Positions 35,723-43,655 of a stretch of 64,000 bases of DNA are shown in pieces (the first letter of the stretch is position 1; the number at the start of each line of letters is the position of its first letter). A program made the position numbers and the translations under genes. Source of the DNA: Fibrobacteria bacterium (GTDB lineage: Bacteria; Fibrobacterota; Fibrobacteria; UBA5070). The stretch spans positions 248,001-312,000 of the forward strand of contig JACKCV010000003.1 of NCBI GenBank assembly GCA_020633825.1. The letters run 5' to 3'. Under the pieces are notes generated by a model, which worked only from the letters and a program-made list of their open reading frames with translations, had not been told where the DNA came from and ran no database searches.

Positions 35723-36931
35723 ATGAACCAGTCCGATACGGCCTCCCTGTGGCTCCTCGTGTCCACGGGATTCGTCCTATTCATGCAAGCGGGATTTCTC
35801 TGCCTCGAAGCGGGATCCGTGCGGCGCAAGAACAGCGTGAACGTCGCCATGAAGAACTTCGTGGTGGAGATCCTCACCACCTGCACGTTCTTCACCATCG
35901 GATACGCCATCATGTTCGGCGGCACCTGGAAAGGGATCTTCGGGGTTTCCGCTCCCGCCCTTGGCGGGATCCCGAAGGAGGAGCTCTTCCAATTCCTGTT
36001 CCAGGCGGTCTTCTGCTCCACCTCCGCCACCATCGTCTCCGGAGCGGTCGCGGAACGCCTGCGATTCCTTCCCTTCCTGCTCCAGACGGCCTTGCTCTCC
36101 GCCTTCCTCTATCCCTTGTTCGGGCATTGGGTGTGGGGGCAGGGGTGGCTCTCCTCCATGGGATACCACGACTTCGCGGGCTCTTCCGTGGTCCACTTGA
36201 TGGGCGCGGGAGCCGGTCTTTCCGGGATCGTCCTCCTGGGTCCTCGCCGGGGACGATTCGTCGACGGGAAGGTCCGCAACCTCGGGGGGAGCAATCTGAT
36301 CATCGCCGCCCTGGGGACGTTCATCCTGATCGTCGGGTGGATCGGGTTCAACGGTGGAAGCGCTCCGTTCGGGATGCAGACCGCCTCCATCGTGGCCAAC
36401 ACCCTCCTGGCCGGCTGTTTCGCCGGACTGACCGCGATGTCCAGCACCTGGATCACCCGGGGCATCGCCGATCCCATCCTCATGATGAACGGCACCCTCG
36501 GAGGGCTGGTGGCCATCACCGCCTGCGCCGACATCGTCCCCCTGCAGGCCGCGCCTCTCCTGGGTGTGGCCGCCGGACTCGCCACCCACGGGGCCACGTG
36601 GGCCCTCGAGCGGCTCCAACTCGACGACGCCGTCGGCGCCATCCCGGTCCATGGAGCCTGCGGAATCCTGGGAATCCTGGCCACTCCTCTCCTGGCCAGC
36701 GGGGAGACGCTCGCATCGCACCTGGCCGCTCATCCCCTGACCTCCCGACTCGACTGGTTCGGGATCCAATGCGTCGGGGTGGTGGCGTGCCTGGCCGTGT
36801 CCGTGGGAGGGGGATTCCTGGCATGGATCGCGATCGGTCGGTTCGCGCCCCTGCGGGTGAGTCCCGACGCGGAGCAGCTCGGCATGAACTTCAGCGAGCA
36901 TCGCCTCGAGGAGGAGGAGGGAACCGCATGA
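35723..36931 (+). CDS. amt: Ammonium transporter (Amt/MEP/Rh family)
   Basis: 402 residues with about eleven membrane segments. The start ATG 35723 (MNQSDTASLWLLVSTGFVLF) matches the usual N-terminus; an ATG at 35702 lies inside the sigma-54 element. Conserved features: QAGFLCLEAGSVRRKNSVNV, DFAGSSVVHLMGAGAGLSG with the first pore histidine, GWIGFNGGS, and PVHGACGILG with the second pore histidine. Moves NH4+/NH3 into the cytosol. No ribosome site is visible, in line with a very short leader. The stop overlaps the next gene, a kinase, rather than glnK, which is the common partner. Confidence 0.93.
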   Translation: MNQSDTASLWLLVSTGFVLFMQAGFLCLEAGSVRRKNSVNVAMKNFVVEILTTCTFFTIGYAIMFGGTWKGIFGVSAPALGGIPKEELFQFLFQAVFCSTSATIVSGAVAERLRFLPFLLQTALLSAFLYPLFGHWVWGQGWLSSMGYHDFAGSSVVHLMGAGAGLSGIVLLGPRRGRFVDGKVRNLGGSNLIIAALGTFILIVGWIGFNGGSAPFGMQTASIVANTLLAGCFAGLTAMSSTWITRGIADPILMMNGTLGGLVAITACADIVPLQAAPLLGVAAGLATHGATWALERLQLDDAVGAIPVHGACGILGILATPLLASGETLASHLAAHPLTSRLDWFGIQCVGVVACLAVSVGGGFLAWIAIGRFAPLRVSPDAEQLGMNFSEHRLEEEEGTA

Positions 36932-37968
36932 CGGATTTCGTCGAAGGCTCCCTGGTCGGACAGGCGCGTTTGATCGCCCCCCTCGGCAGGGGTTCCATGG
37001 GAGTGGTCTGGAAGGCGCGCCACCTGGCCCTGGACATGGAGGTCGCCGTCAAGGTGCTGCGTTCCTTCGATCTCGCCGACGCCGGGAGGTTCCGGGAACG
37101 CCTGCGCCGCGAGGCCCGCCTGACCGCGCGCATCGACCATCCGGGCATCGTGAGGGTCTACGACCTGGTCGACCACCCCGAGCACCCCAGCCTGGTGATG
37201 GAGCTCGTCGACGGACCGAACTTCGACAGTTTCCTCCGCTCCCGCGGCCCGATTCCCGAGCGCACCTCCCTGATGGTCGCCTGGCACCTTTCCGCGGCCC
37301 TGGGTGCGGCCCACGAAGCCGGAATCCTGCACCGCGACATCAAGCCTTCCAACATCCTCGTCTCCTCCAAGGGCGTCCTCAAGATCAGCGATCTGGGCTT
37401 GGCCCGGCCATTGTCGGCCTCCTCGCTCACCGACCATCGCAACATCATGGGGACCCCCCTGTTCATGGCCCCGGAACTGTTCACCCAGTCCAGCGAACCG
37501 GACGTCCGCACCGATCTCTATTCCCTCGGGGTGGTCCTCTACCAGGCCATGGCCGGAGTCCCTCCCTTCCCGGGCACCACCGCCCAGGTGATCCATGGCC
37601 ATCTCCACAAGCCCCCCGATCTGTCCCCCATCCCTCCCGGCTCGCGTGACATCCTCTCGCGCCTTTTGGAGAAGGACCCCGACCGCCGCCCCTCCACCGC
37701 CTCGGAAATCCGGGAAATGGTCTGCCAGCGCATCCAGGAAATCGATGGCAAATCACCACCCCCCACGCCCCCCGCATCCACCACCACGGAGGTCCGCATC
37801 GGCGGCTCCTCCTCCCGCCTGATGGAACGCCTCGAGCGCCACCTGGAAACCACCTCCGTCTCCTCCGGCAAACGCATCCTCCACTCCTCCGCCCGCGAGC
37901 GGATCCTCGTCACGATCCTCCTCTCGGCCCTCCTCACCCTCGCCCTCCTCGGGTGGCTCCTTTCCTGA
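36928..37968 (+). CDS. Membrane-anchored Hanks-type Ser/Thr protein kinase, coupled to amt
   Basis: 346 residues. Kinase domain about 12-265: glycine loop LGRGSMGVVWKA, lysine in VAVKVLRSF, HRDIKPSN, DLG in place of DFG (ISDLGLARP) and GTPLFMAPE with an intact APE, so an active kinase is likely. A Pro/Ser/Thr linker follows (PPPTPPASTTTEV), then a C-terminal membrane helix (about 327-345, ILVTILLSALLTLALLGWLL) with no periplasmic domain. ATG overlaps the amt stop (ATGA), implying coupled translation and joint nitrogen control. Confidence 0.93.
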   Translation: MTDFVEGSLVGQARLIAPLGRGSMGVVWKARHLALDMEVAVKVLRSFDLADAGRFRERLRREARLTARIDHPGIVRVYDLVDHPEHPSLVMELVDGPNFDSFLRSRGPIPERTSLMVAWHLSAALGAAHEAGILHRDIKPSNILVSSKGVLKISDLGLARPLSASSLTDHRNIMGTPLFMAPELFTQSSEPDVRTDLYSLGVVLYQAMAGVPPFPGTTAQVIHGHLHKPPDLSPIPPGSRDILSRLLEKDPDRRPSTASEIREMVCQRIQEIDGKSPPPTPPASTTTEVRIGGSSSRLMERLERHLETTSVSSGKRILHSSARERILVTILLSALLTLALLGWLLS

Positions 37969-38297
37969 GGGTTTCCTGCGGGGAGAGGGGGGCGACATCG
38001 GGCACTGCGACGGGGGAACCGCGAATCCTTCCGTCCCGGCCTTCTCGGGAGCGACTCTCCCGCTCCTACCCGGCTTCCCCGTCCGGACCCGAACACGCCT
38101 GCTGCCGATCGACCTCGTGGAATGCTCCTCGTCGGATGCGAAGACCATCCCGTTCACCTCTCCATACGGCATTCAAGTCTTCCACTCCCGGTAGCCCCTC
38201 AGGATACGGGATTCGCAGGCGCCCCGGATCCATGCCCTGCCGGAGACCGGAGGGTCGCCATAATTTGTCCACCCGTCTCGCTCCGATGGCCGGGGTG
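37969..38297. other. Non-coding spacer between convergent genes
   Basis: About 330 bases without a convincing gene. The only structure is a hairpin at 38046-38062 (CGGGAG / CTCCCG, 5-base loop) without a T-run, possibly a GC-type terminator for either flanking gene. Confidence 0.4.
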
Positions 38298-39761
38298 TCA
38301 GTCCTGGCGGCAGCGAACGGAAAAACCGAGAATCTTGACGTTGTTCAACCGCGCCACGTTCGTGAGGCCATATGAGACGTCTCGATCCCAGACGAGGTTC
38401 GAATCGTACTCGGAGGTCGTCCAGAAATACGCTTCGAACCCCGATCCATTGAACATCTCCCCGAAGACGCCTCCGGCAGGAAGAGCTCGAAACCCGTAGG
38501 TGTCCGTTCCCGTATTGCTTCTCCATCCCAATTTGGACTTCAGCATGGTTCCCTCCGTCGTCCCTCGGACCCCTGCAGTGGCGGCCGTGGAGGGATCCAT
38601 TCCCAGAGCCACTTCCAAGGACTGCCATTCCGCATCGCTCGGAACATGCCATCCGTCCGGACAGACTCCCTGGACCCCGCTGGGGATTGCATTGCTCGGG
38701 CTGGCACCCTGCATCGTCTCGGCCCACATGTACAGGCGTCCATACTTGGAGCAACTGTCGACGCTCCCTTCGACGATCGATCCATCTGCACTGGGACAGA
38801 CACCCGCCCTTCCGTAGTTCAGGTTTTCGGCCATCCAAGTCTGTGTTCCAATCTGGATCGTGCGATAGGATCGGCCATCGCGGGAATCGACCAACCTCCC
38901 GTAGGAGACAGAATCGTTCCAAGGGATCCCAAAGTCCGGATGGGATGAGGAAACCGCCGTGTCCTGGTAGGCGACGTCGATCGTGACCTGACCAACGGTT
39001 CCGAGAGTGACCGACAACCTCGCGCGACCTGGGGGTGGCGAATTCGGCCCGACCCACTTGAGAACCAAGGATCGCCCAACACTACTCCCAGAAACGATGG
39101 ACAGGGTGGTATCGAGGCTGTAGAGGAGGGTATCGACATCCCAGGGCCGTCCGTATGCGCGCAATCCGAAGGAGTGAACGACACCTGCCGAGGATGCGGT
39201 GAGGTAGTCCCGGTCCATCAGCACGGTGTCTCCGACCCTTGTCTGCTTGGTGAACGACGAATCCCCCCAGGACCTGCCGTCGACCAACAGAACGAACCGA
39301 GTGAGGCTGTCGCGGACGGGGAACCGAACCTTCATGGAGCTGTACCTAGCTTCCAGAGACAGCGCAACTCCCGTTGTCCTTCCGGCAAGCACAGGAAACG
39401 ACTCGCGACCGCTGTAGAGCACCGAGTCACGCTGGTCCAGCCCGGTCGCCTGCAACGTCCAACGTTGTTGGGAGGGAAGGGTGAAGGTCTTTGCCATCGT
39501 GCCACTTCCCGATAGAAGGACGGTGTCGAGGATGGTCGCGGACTGAGGCGAAGAAAACGCCAGGACCAACCTTTTCGGCTCCATCGTGGCCGCTCGGGCG
39601 AGCACTCCAATGGGACCGAGATCCACAGAGAGCGCGACCTGACCGTTGGTTTCTGCCCCCGCGGAGGGTGCCTCCAGAGTGGATGGATCGCGAGGATCGC
39701 AACTGGATAGGATGCTGGCGAGCCCAAGAGCAAAACTCGTACGCACATGACGTCGAAGCAT
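38298..39761 (-). CDS. FISUMP-domain lipoprotein
   Basis: 487 residues from ATG 39761, preceded by GAGGAA. Lipobox ALGLASILSSC gives a lipidated Cys near residue 21. Residues about 25-285 are beta-rich and unrecognised. The FISUMP domain occupies about 300-487: DSRDGRSYRTIQIGTQ, TWMAENLNYGRAG, GRLYMWAETMQG, GVCPDGWHVPSDAEWQSL, AYFWTTSE and FSVRCRQD at the end. It is the most canonical of the three FISUMP proteins in the window. The gene stands alone, with the 141-bp tandem repeat and the tmRNA gene upstream. Confidence 0.9.
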   Translation of the reverse strand: MLRRHVRTSFALGLASILSSCDPRDPSTLEAPSAGAETNGQVALSVDLGPIGVLARAATMEPKRLVLAFSSPQSATILDTVLLSGSGTMAKTFTLPSQQRWTLQATGLDQRDSVLYSGRESFPVLAGRTTGVALSLEARYSSMKVRFPVRDSLTRFVLLVDGRSWGDSSFTKQTRVGDTVLMDRDYLTASSAGVVHSFGLRAYGRPWDVDTLLYSLDTTLSIVSGSSVGRSLVLKWVGPNSPPPGRARLSVTLGTVGQVTIDVAYQDTAVSSSHPDFGIPWNDSVSYGRLVDSRDGRSYRTIQIGTQTWMAENLNYGRAGVCPSADGSIVEGSVDSCSKYGRLYMWAETMQGASPSNAIPSGVQGVCPDGWHVPSDAEWQSLEVALGMDPSTAATAGVRGTTEGTMLKSKLGWRSNTGTDTYGFRALPAGGVFGEMFNGSGFEAYFWTTSEYDSNLVWDRDVSYGLTNVARLNNVKILGFSVRCRQD

Positions 39762-39973
39762 GAAGGATTCCTCAGGTGGGGAGTGAAACAAGGCCGAGGT
39801 GGATGTGACCAATCCGAGCCATTCTTGGAACTGGAACTCGAATTGCAGAGTGGGTGAGGGAATTTTGGCCCGTGCGGAAACCATCCCACAGCGATCAGGG
39901 ATGCTTCCACCGACAAAAATAGACCCACAAGTTGTTTTTCTCGGCCGCGAGCCGCCACCCTCACCCCCCACCG

Positions 39974-40310
39974 CGCGACCTCCCGCTCCCCGCCAACCGC
40001 CCTCAAGGTCGCGAGCCCTCCGCCCCCGCGCGGCCAGCGAAGCGTCGCCGCCAAATCCGCGCGACCTCCCGCCCTCCGCCAACTGCCCTCGAGGTCGCGA
40101 GCCTACCGCTTCCGCGCGACCTCCCGCTCCCCGCCAACCGCATTCAAGGTCGCGAGCCCTCCGCTCTCTCGCGGCCAGCGAAGCGCCGCCGCCAAATCCG
40201 CGCGACCTCCCGCCCTCCGCCAACCGCATTCAAGGTCGCGAGCCTACCGCTCCCGCGCGACCTCTCCGGCCTGCCACCAACCTACCGGTCGCGAACCCAC
40301 GCCCTGACTC
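39974..40310. repeat. 141-bp tandem repeat built of 86- and 55-bp hairpin units
   Basis: The motif CGCGACCTC begins at 39974, 40060, 40115, 40201 and 40256, so the spacing alternates 86-55-86-55. The two full 141-bp copies are about 90% identical; the third is partial and decayed. Each sub-unit opens with CGCGACCT and holds AGGTCGCG about 30 bases later, so each can fold as a hairpin. The 86-bp unit also carries GGCCAGCGAAGCG. No plausible protein is encoded. The rest of 39762-40477 (including 39762-39973 and 40311-40400) shows no gene. Confidence 0.75.
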
Positions 40311-40400
40311 CCCCCTCCGCAGGTCGCGAGCCACCGACTGCATGTCTTCCCCCCAAGCCAGTGCTTTTCGTGCCCCTATCGGGGATGCAGACGACTCGAC

Positions 40401-40441
40401 AGGACCCCGAAGGCGTATCGGTGCATACGTCGAGGGGTCCT
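40401..40441 (-). terminator. Long imperfect hairpin downstream of the tmRNA gene
   Basis: Outer arms AGGACCCC (40401-40408) and GGGGTCCT (40434-40441) and inner arms GCGTAT / ATACGT form a nested 41-base stem-loop 37 bases past the tmRNA 3' end. A smaller hairpin (GCGCCCC / GGGGTGC) lies between. No T-run, so termination, processing or a protein-binding site are all possible. Confidence 0.4.
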
Positions 40442-40477
40442 GGAGGGAAGTATGCGCCCCGAGAGGGGTGCGAAAAG

Positions 40478-40833
40478 TGGAGGCGGCGGGAATCGAACCC
40501 GCGTCCAAAGAAAGTCAAATGCCAGCTTCTACATGCTTAGTCGGCCATTTGATCTCGTCCCCCTCCCCGTCGGTCGACGGACTGAGAGAGGAACCAGCCT
40601 AGTGAATCTCGGTCATGCACCCCAGACATGTGCAAGACCCAGCCCCCTGATCTTCGAATCCCGGGCCCGGAGACATGGCCTGTTCATCGCGGCTTTGTAA
40701 GTGTTAGTTACGCAGCCAGAGCGTAAGAGTAGGTCTCTTCGCCTGATATTGGTTTCCAGGTTTTTTAGAGGCCACCTGGATCCTCTGCATGCCACCGACA
40801 CCGTTCCAACTCTGTCGAAACCTGTGCGCCCCC
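40478..40833 (-). ncRNA. ssrA: Transfer-messenger RNA (tmRNA, SsrA)
   Basis: About 356 nt. The tRNA-like ends are clear: 5' GGGGGCG pairs with 3' CGCCTCC (one G-U), followed by discriminator A; the T arm reads CGCGGGTTCGATTCCCGC. The 5' end continues GCACAGGTTTCGAC, the usual tmRNA signature. The tag reading frame is at 40708-40743 and ends Y-A-L-A-A-stop; the most likely peptide is GEETYSYALAA. CCA is not encoded. tmRNA with SmpB rescues ribosomes stalled on broken messages and tags the product for proteolysis. It is a one-piece, not a permuted, tmRNA. Confidence 0.96.
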
Positions 40834-40891
40834 TTTTTGGTTTCCGGCGTTTCTAGGCGCCGAATTCCGGGCTGAGATCGCCCTTTCTCCC

Positions 40892-40920
40892 AGAATACTT
40901 CCCCCGAGGTCGCCCAGCAA
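40892..40920 (-). promoter_or_regulatory. Sigma-70 promoter of the tmRNA gene
   Basis: On the minus strand TTGCTG (40915-40920), a 17-base spacer and TATTCT (40892-40897). It lies about 58 bases upstream of the mature 5' end, leaving a leader that RNase P would remove. Confidence 0.6.
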
Positions 40921-40932
40921 GTGTAAAACGAC

Positions 40933-40960
40933 TTGACTTGATCCGGGTCGGTGATATACT
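40933..40960 (+). promoter_or_regulatory. Strong sigma-70 promoter of the acidic protein/mltD unit
   Basis: TTGACT (40933-40938), 16 bases, TATACT (40955-40960); five of six consensus bases at each hexamer. It is divergent from, and 13 bases away from, the tmRNA -35 element. Leader to ATG 41020 is about 53 bases. Confidence 0.7.
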
Positions 40961-41019
40961 TCCGACTCGACAGAATTTTGGGCGGCCCTGCCCTCCGTCC
41001 GATCCAGAAGGAGAGAGAC

Positions 41020-41253
41020 ATGAAATCCGATTTGACTTCCTGGCAGTTCGCGCGTCGCCCCAAGGGGCAGGATGATTTCGAGGACATCGAGGGTGGATTC
41101 GGCTCGGGCTTCGAAGACGGCGAGGACGGTGATTCCCTCGACGGTGCCGACGACGACGAGGAAAGCCAGGAAATCGACTTCGACGACCCCAATTTCGCCC
41201 GTGGCGAAGGGATCTGGAAGAACTACGCGGAAGACCTCGACATTGAGGAATAG
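41020..41253 (+). CDS. Small highly acidic protein of unknown function
   Basis: 77 residues from ATG 41020, with an excellent ribosome site (AAGGAGAGAGAC). After a basic start (MKSDLTSWQFARRPKG) almost half of the residues 18-60 are Asp or Glu, interspersed with Gly and Ser, ending DFDDPNFARGEGIWKNYAED. Probably disordered and cytosolic; no family recognised. It has the best promoter in the window and its last codons overlap the TTG start of the MltD-like gene. Confidence 0.8.
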   Translation: MKSDLTSWQFARRPKGQDDFEDIEGGFGSGFEDGEDGDSLDGADDDEESQEIDFDDPNFARGEGIWKNYAEDLDIEE

Positions 41254-43630
41254 GATCGGCTTCGATCGCCTCCTGTCCCCCTTGGCAGGAGCCGCTTTCG
41301 TCGCGATCCTCTCCGGGTGCGCGGTCCGTCCCGCGCCCCCTTCCCTCCCCGTCGTCCCTTATCTCACCATCCGGCCGGCCCCCACCCTCGAACTCGCGCA
41401 GGCGCACTTCGATTCCGCGCAGGCGTTGCAGGGGCAGTCCAAGTATCTCAAGGCCCAGACGCAGCTGGAACGATCCCTGGCCGTGGTGTCACGCCTGGAT
41501 GCTCCCGACAGCGCGTCCTTCGAGCTGGCGCGTTCGGTGTTGGGGGCCATGCGGTACAACCTTCCCTACTCGCTGGCCGCCGGCGCACCGGCCGAGTTCG
41601 AATTCGACGGCAATGCCCTCCTGGATTCCCTCGACCGGATCGACCTCGCCGCGGGGAGTGACTCGATGGACAGCGCGAGTCTGTCCAAATACCGCATGGA
41701 GGCCATGCTCGACACCAACCTGTCCTTCGATCTCCCGGTGGAGATCAACGATCGGGTTCTCACCCAGCTGCGCACCTTCAAGGAACGGGTCCCCTCCCAC
41801 TTCCAACGGTGGTTGGAGCGCAAGGGTCGCTGGGAAGCCGAGTTCTCGCGCCGCCTGGCCGAACGAGGCATGCCGCAGGACCTGGTGTACCTGGCGATGA
41901 TCGAGAGCGGGTTCAATTCTCGGGCCACCTCCCCTGCCGCAGCCGCCGGCATCTGGCAGTTCATCCCCTCGACGGGACGACGCTACGGGCTTCGCATCGA
42001 TCGTTTCGTCGACGAACGCCGCGATCCTTGGCGCGCCACCGACGCCGCCTTGGACTTCCTGGAAACCCTCTACAAGCGCTTCGGGGACTGGAAGCTCGCC
42101 ATGGCCGCCTACAACTGCGGCGAGGGCTGCGTCGATCGGGCCATCCGGAAGGCGGGCCACAAGGACTACTGGACCATCCCCATCCCCCAGGAAACCCGCA
42201 ACTACGTCCCTCGCGTCTTCGCGGCCGCGATCCTGGGGAAGCGCCCCCAGATCCACGGCTTCCAGTACACCCCCTGGGAACCTCTCGTCTCCGACACGTT
42301 CACGGTCGAGGGGGGGATTCCCCTGGCCAAGATCGCCGAGGTCGTCGGGGCTCCGGCGGAATCCCTCTCGCTCCTCAATCCATCCCTGATCAAGGCGACC
42401 ACGCCACCCGTGAAATCGACCTGGGTGGTCCGTCTGCCTCCGGGCACCCGTCCCCTTCTCGACAGCGCCTACGACTCCCTGGAGCGATCCTTCGAGGCCC
42501 CCGAGCCCATCCGCATCACCCATCGGGTCCGACGCGGCGAAACCCTCGCCCGCATCGCCGACCGCTATGGCGTGAGCGTGTCCTCGTTGAAGTCCTGGAA
42601 CCGGATCCGTGGCAAGCGCGTCCGCACCGGCAAGCGCCTGGTGGTGTACACCGACGACTTGTCCAACACCACCCTCCCGGCCTGGCAGGAACCTCCGATG
42701 TCGCAACGTCGCGAGATCCTGGCCCGCAGCTCCACCACTCTCCCTCCGATCAAGAGGCACCGGGTGCGCCGCGGAGAGACGCTCTCCGAAATCGCCCGCA
42801 AGTACGGCGTCGGCACCGAAGACCTGATGAGCTGGAACGCCCTTTCCAGCAAGCGGGTGAAGGCTGGCCGTTCCATCGTGGTCTCCGAACCTGTCATCGA
42901 CCCCTCCCTGGCCTCCATTCCACGCACCCAAGCCATCCGCGTGGCTGGAGCCGAGGAGGAGGACGAATCGTCCCAGGAGAAGGTCTCTTCCACGCCCGAC
43001 CCCAAGCGCAAGATCCCCGACGGCCCCGCCAGCGAGCACGAGATCGCCCGCGGGGAGACCCTCGATGCCATCGCGCAACAGTACTCCGTGTCCGTATCCG
43101 ACCTGATGGATTGGAACGACCTCTCCTCTTCCCGGATCCGGGCCGGAGACAAGCTGACCATCCACGGCGCGGGGAAGAAATCCGCTTCGCAGGTCGCGCA
43201 AGCCTCCGTTCCGAAGTCCGTGCCCCCCCTTGCGGGAGGATTCCATCGAGTGCGACACGGGGAAACCCTTTCCGAAATCGCCCAGAAGTACGGCATCTCC
43301 GAGCAGAAGATCCGTTCGGCCAACGACCTCACCGGCGACCACATCCGCATGGGACAGAAACTGACCATCCCCGGGGCTGCGCCCCAACCCAAGGTCGACA
43401 TGGCCAAGGCCCCCGCGTCCCGGATCGAACCTCGCAAGGAATCCGCCTCCGTCCCACCGGTTTCCCTGGCCAACATCAAGACCGTCACCTACACCGTGCG
43501 CCCCGGGGACACCCTCTACTCCATCGCCCGAGCCCGCTCCACCACCGTGGACACCCTCAAGCAGATCAACGGAATGTCCAAGCCCGATCTTCGGGTGGGA
43601 CAGGTCATCAAGGTCCCCCACGCCAGCTGA
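41243..43630 (+). CDS. mltD: Membrane-bound lytic transglycosylase MltD-like, multiple LysM domains
   Basis: 795 residues from TTG 41243, chosen because GGAAG lies nine bases upstream and it opens a lipoprotein signal (LLSPLAGAAFVAILSGC). Residues about 200-330 are the SLT domain: LAMIESGFNSRATSPAAAAG with catalytic Glu near 221, IWQFIPSTGRRYGL, AMAAYNCGEGCVDRAI. Then one weak and five clear LysM modules (HRVRRGETLARIADRYGV, HRVRRGETLSEIARKYGV, HEIARGETLDAIAQQY, HRVRHGETLSEIAQKYGI, YTVRPGDTLYSIARA). E. coli MltD has two LysM modules. Cleaves peptidoglycan to anhydromuropeptides at the outer membrane. Overlaps the acidic gene; sppA follows after 25 bases. Confidence 0.93.
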   Translation: MRNRIGFDRLLSPLAGAAFVAILSGCAVRPAPPSLPVVPYLTIRPAPTLELAQAHFDSAQALQGQSKYLKAQTQLERSLAVVSRLDAPDSASFELARSVLGAMRYNLPYSLAAGAPAEFEFDGNALLDSLDRIDLAAGSDSMDSASLSKYRMEAMLDTNLSFDLPVEINDRVLTQLRTFKERVPSHFQRWLERKGRWEAEFSRRLAERGMPQDLVYLAMIESGFNSRATSPAAAAGIWQFIPSTGRRYGLRIDRFVDERRDPWRATDAALDFLETLYKRFGDWKLAMAAYNCGEGCVDRAIRKAGHKDYWTIPIPQETRNYVPRVFAAAILGKRPQIHGFQYTPWEPLVSDTFTVEGGIPLAKIAEVVGAPAESLSLLNPSLIKATTPPVKSTWVVRLPPGTRPLLDSAYDSLERSFEAPEPIRITHRVRRGETLARIADRYGVSVSSLKSWNRIRGKRVRTGKRLVVYTDDLSNTTLPAWQEPPMSQRREILARSSTTLPPIKRHRVRRGETLSEIARKYGVGTEDLMSWNALSSKRVKAGRSIVVSEPVIDPSLASIPRTQAIRVAGAEEEDESSQEKVSSTPDPKRKIPDGPASEHEIARGETLDAIAQQYSVSVSDLMDWNDLSSSRIRAGDKLTIHGAGKKSASQVAQASVPKSVPPLAGGFHRVRHGETLSEIAQKYGISEQKIRSANDLTGDHIRMGQKLTIPGAAPQPKVDMAKAPASRIEPRKESASVPPVSLANIKTVTYTVRPGDTLYSIARARSTTVDTLKQINGMSKPDLRVGQVIKVPHAS

Positions 43631-43655
43631 CCCGGCGATCCTCCAAAGGTTTTCC

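Noticed and set aside
39974..40310. CRISPR array
   Set aside because: Repeat units are long, contiguous and of two alternating lengths, with no constant repeat separated by unique spacers and no cas genes.
39799..40602. Protein-coding frames through the tandem repeat and tmRNA
   Set aside because: Composition is Arg/Pro/Ala low complexity produced by the repeat; the 3' part is tmRNA sequence.
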